Shown here: positions 40,748 through 49,416 of the stretch, in pieces
Numbering within the stretch: position 1 is the first letter of the stretch
Layout of the letters: the number at the start of each line of letters is the position of its first letter
NCBI GenBank assembly: GCA_002083525.1
Contig: LWDM01000023.1
Coordinates: 127,693 to 191,692 of the forward strand
Length of the DNA stretch: 64,000 nt
Reading direction: 5' to 3'
Source of the DNA: Proteobacteria bacterium SG_bin9
GTDB lineage: Bacteria > Pseudomonadota > Alphaproteobacteria > Rhizobiales > Xanthobacteraceae
Translations under genes and position numbers: made by a program
Notes under the pieces: generated by a model
Databases searched by the model: none
The model's input: only the letters and a program-made list of their open reading frames with translations
What the model was told of the DNA's origin: nothing

Positions 40748-42403
40748 ATGTTTCAATTCAAAAAAGCTCACACACTCAAGGCGGCTGCCGCTGTTCTAGC
40801 CATCTCGGTCAGCGCAATCGCGTCTGCCCGGGCGGAAACGGTTGTTCGCATCGCGATGACCGCCGCTGACATTCCCCGCACGCTCGGCCAGCCGGATCAG
40901 GGCTTCGAAGGCAACCGTTTCACCGGCCTGACGATGTATGACGCGCTGACGATGTGGGATCTGTCATCGGCCACCAAGCCGAGTGTCGTCATTCCGGGTC
41001 TTGCCACCGAGTGGAAGGTCGACGACGCCGACAAGAAGAAGTGGGTCTTCAAGCTGCGGCCCGGCGTGAAATTCCACGATGGTTCCGACTTCAACGCCGA
41101 TGCGGTGGTCTGGAACGTCGAGAAGGTGCTGAAGCAGGACGCGCCGCATTTCGATGCGAGCCAGGTCGGCGTCACCGCATCGCGCATGCCAACGCTCGCC
41201 TCAGCCCGCAAGATCGACGACCTCACCGTCGAACTGTTGACGAAAGAGCCGGACAGCTTCCTGCCGATCAATCTCACCAACCTGTTCATGGCGAGCCCGT
41301 CGAAGTGGCAGAAGTTCTTCGATACCGCTGAAGGCGCCGATGTGAAGGCAAAGGCCACGGCCGCATGGACCGCCTTCGCACGTGACGCATCGGGCACCGG
41401 CCCATGGAAGATGACCCGCTTCGTTCCGCGCGAGCGGCTCGAACTCGTGAAGAACGACGGCTATTGGGACAAGGCGCGCGTGCCCAAGGTCGACAAGCTG
41501 GTGCTGCTCCCGGTGCCGGAAGCGAACGCCCGCACCGCGGCGCTGCTTGCCGGTCAGGTCGACTGGATCGAGGCGCCCGCTCCGGACGCCGTACCGCAGA
41601 TCAAACAGCGCGGCTTCGTCATCACCGCGAACGAGCAGCCGCACGTCTGGCCGTGGCAGTTCTCGCGCATCGAAGGATCGCCGTGGAACGATATCCGCGT
41701 CCGCAAAGCGGCGAACCTCTGCATCGATCGCGAGGGCATGAAGCAGGGCTTGCTCGGCGGCCTGATGGTGCCGGCGAGCGGCACCTTCGAGGAAGGCCAT
41801 CCCTGGCGCGGCACACCGTCGTTCCAGATCAAGTACGATGTGAAAGCCGCGCAGGCGCTGATGAAAGAGGCCGGCTTCGGCCCGACCAAGAAGCTGACCG
41901 TGAAGACGCAGACCTCGGCATCCGGCTCCGGACAGATGCTGTCGCTGCCGATGAACGAGTATCTGCAGCAGGCGCTGGCCGAGTGCTACTTCGATGTTCA
42001 GCTCGACGTCATCGAGTGGAACACGCTGTTCACCAACTGGCGGCGCGGCGCCAAGGATCCGACGGCGAACGGCGCTCACGCCACCAACGTCACCTACGCG
42101 GCGATGGACCCGTTCTTCGCCATGGTGCGCTTCCTGCAGTCGAGCATGGCGCCGCCAGTATCGAACAACTGGGGCTTCATCAACAACCCGAAGTTCGACG
42201 AGCTCGTGACCAAGGCACGCCAGACCTTCGACGCGGATGCGCGTGACAAGGCGCTGGCCGAACTGCACGCCGCGTCGGTCGACGATGCTACGTTCCTCTA
42301 CGTCGCGCACGACGTCGGTCCGCGCGCGATGACGCCGAAGATCAAGAACTTCGTGCAACCGAAAAGCTGGTTCGTCGATTTCTCGACGATGACGATGAAC
42401 TGA
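40748..42403 (+). CDS. ABC importer solute-binding protein, peptide/opine type (SBP_bac_5)
   Basis: A 551-residue exported receptor of the DppA family: signal peptide ending ARA, then TVVRIAMTAADIPRTLGQPDQGFEGN, LTMYDALTMWDLS, WVFKLRPGVKFHDGSDFNADAVVWN and the C-terminal NNPKFDELVTKARQTFDADARDKALAELH block. The ligand is unknown but a ureide, carbamoyl compound or short peptide is suggested by neighbours. It is the first gene of the importer operon and is followed by a strong hairpin. Confidence 0.93.
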   Translation: MFQFKKAHTLKAAAAVLAISVSAIASARAETVVRIAMTAADIPRTLGQPDQGFEGNRFTGLTMYDALTMWDLSSATKPSVVIPGLATEWKVDDADKKKWVFKLRPGVKFHDGSDFNADAVVWNVEKVLKQDAPHFDASQVGVTASRMPTLASARKIDDLTVELLTKEPDSFLPINLTNLFMASPSKWQKFFDTAEGADVKAKATAAWTAFARDASGTGPWKMTRFVPRERLELVKNDGYWDKARVPKVDKLVLLPVPEANARTAALLAGQVDWIEAPAPDAVPQIKQRGFVITANEQPHVWPWQFSRIEGSPWNDIRVRKAANLCIDREGMKQGLLGGLMVPASGTFEEGHPWRGTPSFQIKYDVKAAQALMKEAGFGPTKKLTVKTQTSASGSGQMLSLPMNEYLQQALAECYFDVQLDVIEWNTLFTNWRRGAKDPTANGAHATNVTYAAMDPFFAMVRFLQSSMAPPVSNNWGFINNPKFDELVTKARQTFDADARDKALAELHAASVDDATFLYVAHDVGPRAMTPKIKNFVQPKSWFVDFSTMTMN

Positions 42404-42412
42404 CGCAAAGAG

Positions 42413-42448
42413 CCCCGGCCGCAACGAAGCGGCCGGGGTTTTTATTTT
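42413..42448 (+). terminator. Terminator/attenuator between the solute receptor and permease genes
   Basis: 9-bp perfect stem CCCCGGCCG / CGGCCGGGG (42413-42421, 42430-42438), 8-nt loop, followed by TTTTTATTTT. This is a strong intrinsic terminator, yet the permease genes follow in the same orientation 65 nt after the receptor stop, so some read-through or a second promoter is expected. Confidence 0.85.
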
Positions 42449-42467
42449 CGGGGTAAAGGGTCCGCAC

Positions 42468-43421
42468 GTGCTCGCCTACATCGCCCGGCGCATCATCTAT
42501 GTCATTCCGATCGTGGTCGGTGTCGCGATCATCTGTTTCCTGCTCGTTCACTTGGCGCCCGGCGATCCTCTGGTCGCCGTTCTTCCCGCCGACGCATCGC
42601 AGGAACTCGCCGCGCAAATGCGTGCGGCCTATGGCTTTGACCGGCCACTTCCCGTCCAGTTTGGAATCTGGGTGTGGAAAGCGCTGCACGGCGACCTCGG
42701 CAATTCGATCGCCACCGGACGGCCGGTTCTGGCTGAAGTGATCCGCGCGGTCGGCAACACCATCATGCTCGCCGTCGCCGCAGCCGCGATCGGTTTCTTC
42801 CTCGGCATCACGCTCGGCCTGATCGCCGGTTACTATCGCGACACCTGGGTCGACAAGGTCGCAACCTCGGTCGCCGTGATGGGCGTCTCGGTGCCGCATT
42901 ACTGGCTCGGCCTCGTGCTGGTGATCATTTTTTCCGTGCAGCTGAACTGGCTCCCCGCTGTCGGCGCAGGCCCGGGCGGATCGAGTACCTGGGCGTGGGA
43001 CTGGGCGCACATTCAGTATCTCATCCTCCCCGCTCTTACCTCCGCTGCGATCCCGATGGGCATCATCACGCGGACAGTGCGCGCGCTGACGGGCGATATC
43101 CTGTCGCAGGACTTCGTCGAAGCGTTGCGCGCCAAGGGCCTCAACGAGCGCGGCGTGTTCCGCCACGTCATCAAGAACGCCGCACCAACCGCGATGGCGG
43201 TGATGGGTCTGCAGCTCGGCTACATGCTCGGCGGCTCGATCCTGATCGAGACCGTGTTCTCGTGGCCGGGCACCGGCCTTCTTCTGAACTCGGCGATCTT
43301 CCAGCGCGACCTGCCGCTGCTGCAGGGGACGATCCTCGTGCTCGCCCTGTTCTTTGTCTTCCTCAATCTCGTGGTCGATATCGCACAGGCGACGATCGAT
43401 CCGCGCATCAAACGGGCTTGA
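42468..43421 (+). CDS. ABC importer permease, DppB-like
   Basis: A 317-residue membrane subunit: N-terminal helix then APGDPLVAVLPADASQE, the EAA loop EALRAKGLNERGVFRHVIKNAAPTAMAV, and IETVFSWPGTGLLLNSAIFQRDLPLLQG, all typical of DppB/OppB. It pairs with the following DppC-like protein. Start is GTG at 42468, with a weak GGGG site. Confidence 0.93.
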   Translation: MLAYIARRIIYVIPIVVGVAIICFLLVHLAPGDPLVAVLPADASQELAAQMRAAYGFDRPLPVQFGIWVWKALHGDLGNSIATGRPVLAEVIRAVGNTIMLAVAAAAIGFFLGITLGLIAGYYRDTWVDKVATSVAVMGVSVPHYWLGLVLVIIFSVQLNWLPAVGAGPGGSSTWAWDWAHIQYLILPALTSAAIPMGIITRTVRALTGDILSQDFVEALRAKGLNERGVFRHVIKNAAPTAMAVMGLQLGYMLGGSILIETVFSWPGTGLLLNSAIFQRDLPLLQGTILVLALFFVFLNLVVDIAQATIDPRIKRA

Positions 43422-43430
43422 GGCAGGGGC

Positions 43431-44318
43431 ATGAGCGCAATCACGGACAACGCCATCGTTCCCGCGCCGGCCGCGAAATCGAGCGGCTATTGGGCGACCG
43501 TCGGCCGGCGTTTGCTACGCGACAAGCTCAGCATGTTCTGCGCCGCGATCCTGCTGCTGATCCTGCTGGCGGCGCTGTTCGCGCCGTGGCTCGGCCTCGC
43601 CGACCCATATCAGGGCTCGATGATCCGCCGCCTGCGCCCGGTCGGCACGCCGAACTATCCGCTCGGCACCGACGAGCTCGGCCGCGACATGCTTGCGCGC
43701 CTGATCTACGGCGGACGCCTGTCGCTGCTCACCGGCATCCTTCCGGTGTTTTTGGCGTTCATCGCCGGCACCGCGCTCGGCATCGTCGCCGGTTACGCGG
43801 GCGGCCGCATTAATACGATCATCATGCGCACGGTCGACGTGTTCTTTGCGTTTCCGTCGGTGCTGCTGGCCATCGCCATCTCCGGCGCGCTTGGTGCCGG
43901 TATTCTTAACTCGGTCGTGTCGCTGACCATCGTGTTCATTCCGCAGATCACCCGCGTCGCTGAGAGCGTCACCACCGGCGTGCGCAACCGCGACTTCGTC
44001 GAGGCCGCGCGCGCATCCGGCGCCAGCACCCTGACGATCATGCGTGTGCACATGCTCGGCAACGTGCTTGGGCCGATCTTCGTCTACGCCACCGGCCTGA
44101 TCTCGGTGTCGATGATCCTCGCTTCGGGCCTATCGTTCCTCGGCCTCGGCACCAAGCCGCCGGAGCCGGAATGGGGCCTGATGCTCAACACGTTGCGTAC
44201 GGCAATCTACGCCAACCCGGCAGTCGCCGCACTTCCCGGCGTGATGATCTTTGCCGTCTCGATCTGTTTTAACCTCTTGAGCGACGGCCTGCGCAGCGCC
44301 ATGGACATCCGGAACTGA
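43431..44318 (+). CDS. ABC importer permease, DppC-like
   Basis: A 295-residue membrane subunit with the OppC N-terminal domain (RRLLRDKLSMFCAAILLLILLAA), LGTDELGRDMLARLIYGGRLSL, EAA loop (VEAARASGASTLTIMRVHMLGN) and LASGLSFLGLGTKPPEPEWGLML. It begins 9 nt after the partner permease. The receptor, two permeases and two ATPases make a complete importer. Confidence 0.93.
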   Translation: MSAITDNAIVPAPAAKSSGYWATVGRRLLRDKLSMFCAAILLLILLAALFAPWLGLADPYQGSMIRRLRPVGTPNYPLGTDELGRDMLARLIYGGRLSLLTGILPVFLAFIAGTALGIVAGYAGGRINTIIMRTVDVFFAFPSVLLAIAISGALGAGILNSVVSLTIVFIPQITRVAESVTTGVRNRDFVEAARASGASTLTIMRVHMLGNVLGPIFVYATGLISVSMILASGLSFLGLGTKPPEPEWGLMLNTLRTAIYANPAVAALPGVMIFAVSICFNLLSDGLRSAMDIRN

Positions 44319-44321
44319 TCG

Positions 44322-45371
44322 ATGACAGAGACTGTCGCGCTTGCACCTCTCGAAGATCTCGGCGGCGAAGCCCAGCCGCTGCTGACGGTCAACAATCTCA
44401 CCAAGCATTTCCCGGTACGTGGCGATCTGTTCAGCAAGCGCAAAACCGTGCATGCGGTCGATGACGTGTCCTTTGCCGTCGCCAAGGGCGAGACGGTCGG
44501 CATCGTCGGCGAGTCGGGATGCGGCAAATCGACGACCGCGCGGCTGCTGATGCATCTGATGGATCACGACAGCGGCGACATCATCTATGACGGGATGAAG
44601 GTCGGCGCCGACTTATCATTGCGCGACCTGCGGCGCGACATGCAGATGGTGTTTCAGGACAGCTACGCCTCGCTCAATCCGCGCCTGACGATCGAGGACT
44701 CGATCGCCTTCGGTCCCAAGGTGCACGGCATGGCTGCGGCAGAAGCGCAGGCGCTCGCCCGCGACTTGCTCGGCAAGGTCGGCCTGCGCCCGGAGACCTT
44801 TGCCAACCGCTATCCGCACGAGATTTCAGGCGGCCAGCGGCAGCGCGTCAACATTGCCCGCGCGCTGGCACTCTCGCCCAAGCTCGTCATTCTCGACGAG
44901 GCGGTTTCGGCCCTCGACAAGTCGGTCGAGGCGCAGGTGCTCAATCTGCTGGTCGATCTTAAGCGCGAGTTCGGCCTCACTTACATCTTCATCAGTCACG
45001 ATCTCAATGTCGTGCGCTACATCTCCGACCGCGTGCTGGTGATGTATCTCGGCCAGGTGGTCGAACTCGGGCCGATCGACAGCGTCTGGGGCAACCCCGC
45101 ACATCCCTATACGCGTGCGCTGCTGGCGGCGATGCCGACATCCGATCCGGACAACCGAACGCAGAAAGCCCCGATCACCGGCGATCCGCCGAACCCGATC
45201 GATCCGCCGCAGGCCTGCCGCTTCCACACACGCTGTCCGTTCGCAGAGTCCATGTGCGGCACCGTTGCGCCGGCTCTGACGCAGATCAATGCCGACGGAC
45301 ATCAGGCCGCGTGTCACATGGCGATCCCCGGCTCGGGACACAGCCGCGCACCACAAGCGAGCGCTGCATGA
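44322..45371 (+). CDS. ABC importer ATP-binding subunit, DppF-like
   Basis: A 349-residue ATPase with Walker A GESGCGKST, Q-loop MQMVFQDSYASLNPR, signature SGGQRQRVNIARAL, Walker B LVILDEAVSALD and the C-terminal oligopeptide domain with CRFHTRCPFAESMC, a probable Fe-S or metal-binding region. The usual DE-P of Walker B reads DEAVSALD. It overlaps the AtzG-like gene by 4 nt (ATGA). Confidence 0.94.
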   Translation: MTETVALAPLEDLGGEAQPLLTVNNLTKHFPVRGDLFSKRKTVHAVDDVSFAVAKGETVGIVGESGCGKSTTARLLMHLMDHDSGDIIYDGMKVGADLSLRDLRRDMQMVFQDSYASLNPRLTIEDSIAFGPKVHGMAAAEAQALARDLLGKVGLRPETFANRYPHEISGGQRQRVNIARALALSPKLVILDEAVSALDKSVEAQVLNLLVDLKREFGLTYIFISHDLNVVRYISDRVLVMYLGQVVELGPIDSVWGNPAHPYTRALLAAMPTSDPDNRTQKAPITGDPPNPIDPPQACRFHTRCPFAESMCGTVAPALTQINADGHQAACHMAIPGSGHSRAPQASAA

Positions 45372-45574
45372 GCGACCAATCCAAGGCCCCTTCGGCCGCC
45401 GACATTGCAGCAATGGCCGGCGTCGCTGGCGTGCCGGTCGCAACCGGGGTCGCGCAACGTATCGCCACCTCGATCGGCCCGGCTTTCGCCGGCTATGCGC
45501 CGGTCTCGGGCACGCTTCCCTTCGACCTCGAGCCTGCGACCTTCGTCTCTGTTCAAAACAAGACTGCGAAATGA
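45368..45574 (+). CDS. AtzG-like small subunit of an amidase complex
   Basis: A 68-residue protein resembling AtzG/GatC-type partners that stabilise AtzE amidases. Key features are the size and position: it overlaps both neighbours by 4 nt (ATGA at each end), immediately before an AtzE-like amidase. The sequence is Ala/Val rich (IAAMAGVAGVPVATGVAQRIATS). AtzG was found in the cyanuric acid pathway, where AtzE-AtzG hydrolyses 1-carboxybiuret. Confidence 0.7.
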   Translation: MSDQSKAPSAADIAAMAGVAGVPVATGVAQRIATSIGPAFAGYAPVSGTLPFDLEPATFVSVQNKTAK

Positions 45575-46986
45575 CAGCAACAGAACCGGCCCTGCTCTCG
45601 GTGACCGAGGTCGCCGCCGCCATCGCATCGAAGACAATCTCCTCGCGTGAAGCGACACAGTCGTGCCTCGACCGCATTGCTAAATTCCAACCCCGCCTGA
45701 ATGCGTACATGGCGATCGAGGCTGACGCGGCGCTGGCCGCAGCCGATGCCGCCGATAAGGAACTGGCGCAAGGCAAGAGCCGCGGGCCGCTGCACGGCGT
45801 ACCGATGGCGCACAAGGACATGTATTACGAGGCCGGCAAAGTCTCGACTTGCGGCTCGAAGATTCGCAAAGACTTCGTCGCTTCGACCACATCCACCGCC
45901 GTCGCGCGTTTGCAGGCCGCCGGATCGATCCGGCTCGGCACCTTGCAGATGTCGGAATTCGCGTACGGCCCGACCGGTCACAACGCGCATTTCGGCGCCG
46001 TGCATAACCCCTGGCACATCGATCACGTCACCGGCGGCTCGTCCTCCGGCTCTGGATCGGCGGTCGCGGCGCGCCTCACCTTCGCAGCGTTGGGCTCCGA
46101 CACCGGCGGCTCGATCCGCATGCCGGCGCACTTCTGCGGCGTCAGCGGACTGAAGACCACCGTCGGCCTCGTCAGCCGCGCGGGCGCGATGCCGCTCTCG
46201 CAATCGCTCGACACGGTCGGCCCGCTCGCACGCACGGCTGTCGACTGCGCCCTGCTGACGCAACTGATGGCCGGCGCCGATGCCGCCGACCCGACCACGC
46301 GTAGCGCGCCAGCGCCTGATCTCTTGTCGCCGACGAAGGCCAACATCAAGGGCCTGCGCATCGGCATTCCCGACGCGTTCTACGTCGACGATCTCGATGG
46401 CGACGTCGCGCGCGTTCTCGATGAAACCGCCAAGGTTCTCGCCGACGAAGGCGCAAACGTCGTACGCGTGACGTTAACAGATCAAAGCCGGCTGACGGCT
46501 GCATCCCAACTTCTGCTCGCCGTCGAAGCCGCTGCCTTCCACAAGAAATGGATGATCGAGCGGCCCGACGACTACGGCGCGCAGGTCCTGATGCGCTTGC
46601 AGAACGGTCTCGCCGTGCCCGCCATTACCTACCTCGAAACCCTGCGCTGGCGCGGACTTGCACTCGCCGCGCATCTCGAGGCTGTCAGCAACGTCGATGC
46701 GGTGCTCGCGCCTGTCGCGCCGGTTCCGGCACCGACCATTGCGGATAGCGACGTCGGCAACAAGACCGGCGCGGAAGCCGTGATCCAGAACCTCACGCGC
46801 TTCACGCGACCGATCAATTATCTCGGGCTGCCGTCGCTGGCGGTTCCTGCCGGCTTCAGCGCATCCGGATTACCCATCGGCCTGCAACTGATCGGCCGCC
46901 CGTTCGATGAAGCGATGGTTCTTCGCATCGGCGCCGCATTCCAGCGCGCCACCGATTTCCACACCCGTGCTCCGAGGCTGTCATGA
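45571..46986 (+). CDS. Amidase-signature enzyme, AtzE-like
   Basis: A 471-residue amidase. The Ser-cisSer-Lys triad is visible: Lys82 (MAHKDMYY), cis-Ser in GGSSSGSGSAVAAR, and the nucleophile Ser181 in DTGGSIRMPAHFCG. The preceding AtzG-like gene points to AtzE-type or biuret/allophanate-type activity, although glutamyl-tRNA amidotransferase subunit A paralogues look similar. It lies inside the importer operon, so it presumably acts on the imported compound. Confidence 0.87.
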   Translation: MTATEPALLSVTEVAAAIASKTISSREATQSCLDRIAKFQPRLNAYMAIEADAALAAADAADKELAQGKSRGPLHGVPMAHKDMYYEAGKVSTCGSKIRKDFVASTTSTAVARLQAAGSIRLGTLQMSEFAYGPTGHNAHFGAVHNPWHIDHVTGGSSSGSGSAVAARLTFAALGSDTGGSIRMPAHFCGVSGLKTTVGLVSRAGAMPLSQSLDTVGPLARTAVDCALLTQLMAGADAADPTTRSAPAPDLLSPTKANIKGLRIGIPDAFYVDDLDGDVARVLDETAKVLADEGANVVRVTLTDQSRLTAASQLLLAVEAAAFHKKWMIERPDDYGAQVLMRLQNGLAVPAITYLETLRWRGLALAAHLEAVSNVDAVLAPVAPVPAPTIADSDVGNKTGAEAVIQNLTRFTRPINYLGLPSLAVPAGFSASGLPIGLQLIGRPFDEAMVLRIGAAFQRATDFHTRAPRLS

Positions 46987-47954
46987 CCAATGTCGTCGAG
47001 GTCAAGAATCTGCACGTTCGCTTTGGCGGCGATCGTACCGTCCATGCGGTGAATGACGTCAGCCTCACGGTCGGCCAGGGCGAAGTACTGGGCCTGCTCG
47101 GCGAATCCGGTTCCGGCAAGAGCGTCACGCTGCGCGCGCTGATGCGCCTCCTGCCGAAGCACAAGACGACGATCACCGGCTCGATCAAGGTCAACGGCAG
47201 CGACGTCCTTGCCATGGGTGACGAGGAGCTGTCCGCGTTTCGCGGCCAGACGACCTCGATGATCTTCCAGGAGCCCGGGCTTGCGCTCGATCCGGTCTAT
47301 ACCATCGGCGATCAGATCGCCGAGTCGGTGATGCGCCATAAGGGCGTCAGCAAGGCGGATGGCATGGCGCGCGCGCTGCAGATGCTCGAGGTGGTGCGTA
47401 TCCCCTCCGCCAAGCGCCGCCTCGAATCCTATCCGCACGAGATGTCGGGCGGCATGCGCCAGCGCGCGATGATCGCACTTGCCCTCGCCTGCGAGCCGAA
47501 GGTGCTGCTCGCCGACGAACCGACGACCGCGCTCGACGCCACCGTCCAGATCCAGATTCTGCTGCTGCTGCGTGAGCTGCAACGCGAGTTCGGTATGTCG
47601 GTGATCTTCGTGACGCACGACATCGGCGTTGCCATCGAAATCTGCGACCGCGTGGCGGTGATGTATGCCGGGCAGATCGTCGAAACCGGCACCATGCGCG
47701 AGATCGTGCGCTCGCCGGTGCATCCCTATCCGAAAGGCCTGCTGGCTTCGACCGTGCACGGCGCCGAACGCGGTTCGCGGCTCGGCACCATTCCGGGCGC
47801 ACCGCCCTCGCTCAGCACCGCGCCCGACAGCTGCTCGTTCGCGCCTCGCTGCAGCAACGCCCAGCCGCAATGTGTGGAAAAACTTCCGCCCGTCGTACAG
47901 ATGGGACCGGAGCGCGTCGTTCGCTGTGTGCTTGCGGCCGAAACTGTAACCTAG
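46983..47954 (+). CDS. ABC importer ATP-binding subunit, DppD-like
   Basis: A 323-residue ATPase with Walker A GESGSGKSV, Q-loop SMIFQEPGLALDPVYTIGDQI, signature SGGMRQRAMIALAL, Walker B VLLADEPTTALD and the C-terminal oligopeptide domain (CSFAPRCSNAQPQC). It overlaps the amidase by 4 nt and completes the importer. Its TAG stop overlaps the TAG of the convergent racemase gene in the shared bases CTAG. Confidence 0.94.
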   Translation: MTNVVEVKNLHVRFGGDRTVHAVNDVSLTVGQGEVLGLLGESGSGKSVTLRALMRLLPKHKTTITGSIKVNGSDVLAMGDEELSAFRGQTTSMIFQEPGLALDPVYTIGDQIAESVMRHKGVSKADGMARALQMLEVVRIPSAKRRLESYPHEMSGGMRQRAMIALALACEPKVLLADEPTTALDATVQIQILLLLRELQREFGMSVIFVTHDIGVAIEICDRVAVMYAGQIVETGTMREIVRSPVHPYPKGLLASTVHGAERGSRLGTIPGAPPSLSTAPDSCSFAPRCSNAQPQCVEKLPPVVQMGPERVVRCVLAAETVT

Positions 47955-48679
47955 AACGGCGAGCGCTGCTTCGGCAGCGGAAACGCCAGATCGCCGTGCT
48001 TCGAGGTCTGCAGTCCAATTCCGACCAGCGCCTCGGCGAACTTCACGGCCGCGGCAACGCCATCGATCACCGGCACGCCGAGTTCATCCGATAAGTCCTT
48101 CGCCAGATCGGCCATGCCGGCGCAACCGAGCACGATGGCGCCGCAACCGTCGTGCTTCAGTGCCGCGTGGCACTCGTCGAGCAGTAATCCGCGCACGTTC
48201 GATTCCGGCTTGTCGAGATCGAGCACGGCCACGTCGACCGCACGGACGTTGCGGCAGGCGTGCTCCATCCCGTAGTTGCGGACGAGATGCTCGGCGATGA
48301 TCCGCGTCCGTGTCAGCGTTGTGACGACACTGAAGTTGATGGCAACGAACGTCGCTGCCCGCATCGCAGCCTCGGCGATGCCCAGCACCGGCGCCCTGGT
48401 GATCTCCCGCGCGGCCAAGAGCCCCGGATCGCCGAAGCAGGCCACGATGTGCGCCTGGCATCCGTCCTTGTCGCCTGCCTCGACCGCCTTCAACAGGCCG
48501 ATGGTCGCGAGCGCTTCGTCGTAATGTCCTTCGATTGAAGCGGGCCCAAACGATGAGGTCCGGCCGACAATTGTCGTTCCGGGGCTAGCGCAGGCGCGCG
48601 CGGCCTCCGCAATGACATCCGTCATTGACTGGGTCGTGTTCGGATTGACGACATTGATCAGACACGGCGCAGCCGGCAT
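47951..48679 (-). CDS. Asp/Glu/hydantoin racemase-family protein
   Basis: A 242-residue racemase-fold protein: INVVNPNTTQSMTDVIAEAARA, the first cysteine region (AHIVACFGDPGLLAARE) and the second (GCGAIVLGCAGMADLAKDLS) give the two catalytic cysteines. Hydantoin racemase or aryl-malonate decarboxylase-like activity fits the ureide locus. Start at 48679 has GGAGG 6 nt upstream; an upstream ATG at 48718 is less likely. It follows the TetR gene with 35 nt between. Confidence 0.87.
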   Translation of the reverse strand: MPAAPCLINVVNPNTTQSMTDVIAEAARACASPGTTIVGRTSSFGPASIEGHYDEALATIGLLKAVEAGDKDGCQAHIVACFGDPGLLAAREITRAPVLGIAEAAMRAATFVAINFSVVTTLTRTRIIAEHLVRNYGMEHACRNVRAVDVAVLDLDKPESNVRGLLLDECHAALKHDGCGAIVLGCAGMADLAKDLSDELGVPVIDGVAAAVKFAEALVGIGLQTSKHGDLAFPLPKQRSPF

Positions 48680-48714
48680 GCATTCCTCCCGCGTGGGATC
48701 ACGCGCAGTTCGAT

Positions 48715-49317
48715 TCAACCTTTGTACAGAAGACCCTTGAGCATCGCCCGCACAATCGTCGCGATCTCGCCGCGCAGTGCAGCGACGGGGACGGCGACGA
48801 ACTTCTGCTCGAGACCGAGCGCGACCATGCCGTGCACCGCCGAGAACAGGCTGCGGGTCGTCATCTCAAGCTCGGCCGCAGTGCCGTTCGGCATCAGCGC
48901 TGCGAGCGGAGCATGGATATGGCGAAACAGCGCCATCTGTTCGCTGATCGCCCACTCCGGAACGGCCTTGCCCGGCTGCATCCGATGTTCGAACAGCGCC
49001 CGCCAGAGCTCGATGTTCTCGGCCGCGAAGTCGCAATACGCGACCGCGACCCGGACCAGTTGATCCGCGGGCAACGCCTCTTTGGCCTCCGCCTCGCTCA
49101 GCGCCGCATCGAGCCGCGCCAGCGTCCGCGATCCCACGCGCAGGATGAGATCATCGACGTCCTCCACGAGATTGTAGACCGCGCCGTTGGCGCAGCCGAT
49201 CTCGCGCGCCAGATCCCGCGTCTTCAGGCCGGCCAATCCCCTGGCTGCAATCGCATCTTGCGCCGCCAGGATCAGCGCTTCCCGATTTTTCTCTCGTCTT
49301 TCCAGGGCTTTGGACAT
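48715..49317 (-). CDS. TetR-family transcriptional repressor
   Basis: A 200-residue TetR protein with the N-terminal HTH (ALILAAQDAIAARGLAGLKTRDLAREIGCANGAVYNLVEDVDDLILRV) and a TetR_C-type ligand domain. It is divergent from the PspA gene and three near-identical palindromes lie between them, so it very likely represses both. The ligand is unknown. Confidence 0.9.
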   Translation of the reverse strand: MSKALERREKNREALILAAQDAIAARGLAGLKTRDLAREIGCANGAVYNLVEDVDDLILRVGSRTLARLDAALSEAEAKEALPADQLVRVAVAYCDFAAENIELWRALFEHRMQPGKAVPEWAISEQMALFRHIHAPLAALMPNGTAAELEMTTRSLFSAVHGMVALGLEQKFVAVPVAALRGEIATIVRAMLKGLLYKG

Positions 49318-49332
49318 GATTTACCAAAATTT

Positions 49333-49345
49333 TGAGCGTTGCTCA
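49333..49345. promoter_or_regulatory. TetR operator 1
   Basis: TGAGCGTTGCTCA, a 13-bp palindrome 15 nt upstream of the TetR start. It is the first of three similar sites (consensus TGAGCRNYGCTCA) in the TetR/PspA divergent region. Confidence 0.8.
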
Positions 49346-49353
49346 TTTTTCAC

Positions 49354-49368
49354 TTGAGCGACGCTCAA
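49354..49368. promoter_or_regulatory. TetR operator 2
   Basis: TTGAGCGACGCTCAA, a perfect 15-bp palindrome and the best of the three. It probably overlaps the core promoter of one or both divergent genes. Confidence 0.82.
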
Positions 49369-49387
49369 GATATGTTATGAATACTCG

Positions 49388-49400
49388 TGAGCAACGCTCA
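49388..49400. promoter_or_regulatory. TetR operator 3
   Basis: TGAGCAACGCTCA, 17 nt upstream of the PspA ATG and just before its AGGAGG ribosome site. The half-sites match the other two operators; centres are 22 and 33 nt apart. Confidence 0.78.
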
Positions 49401-49416
49401 AAGCAAGGAGGAAGTG

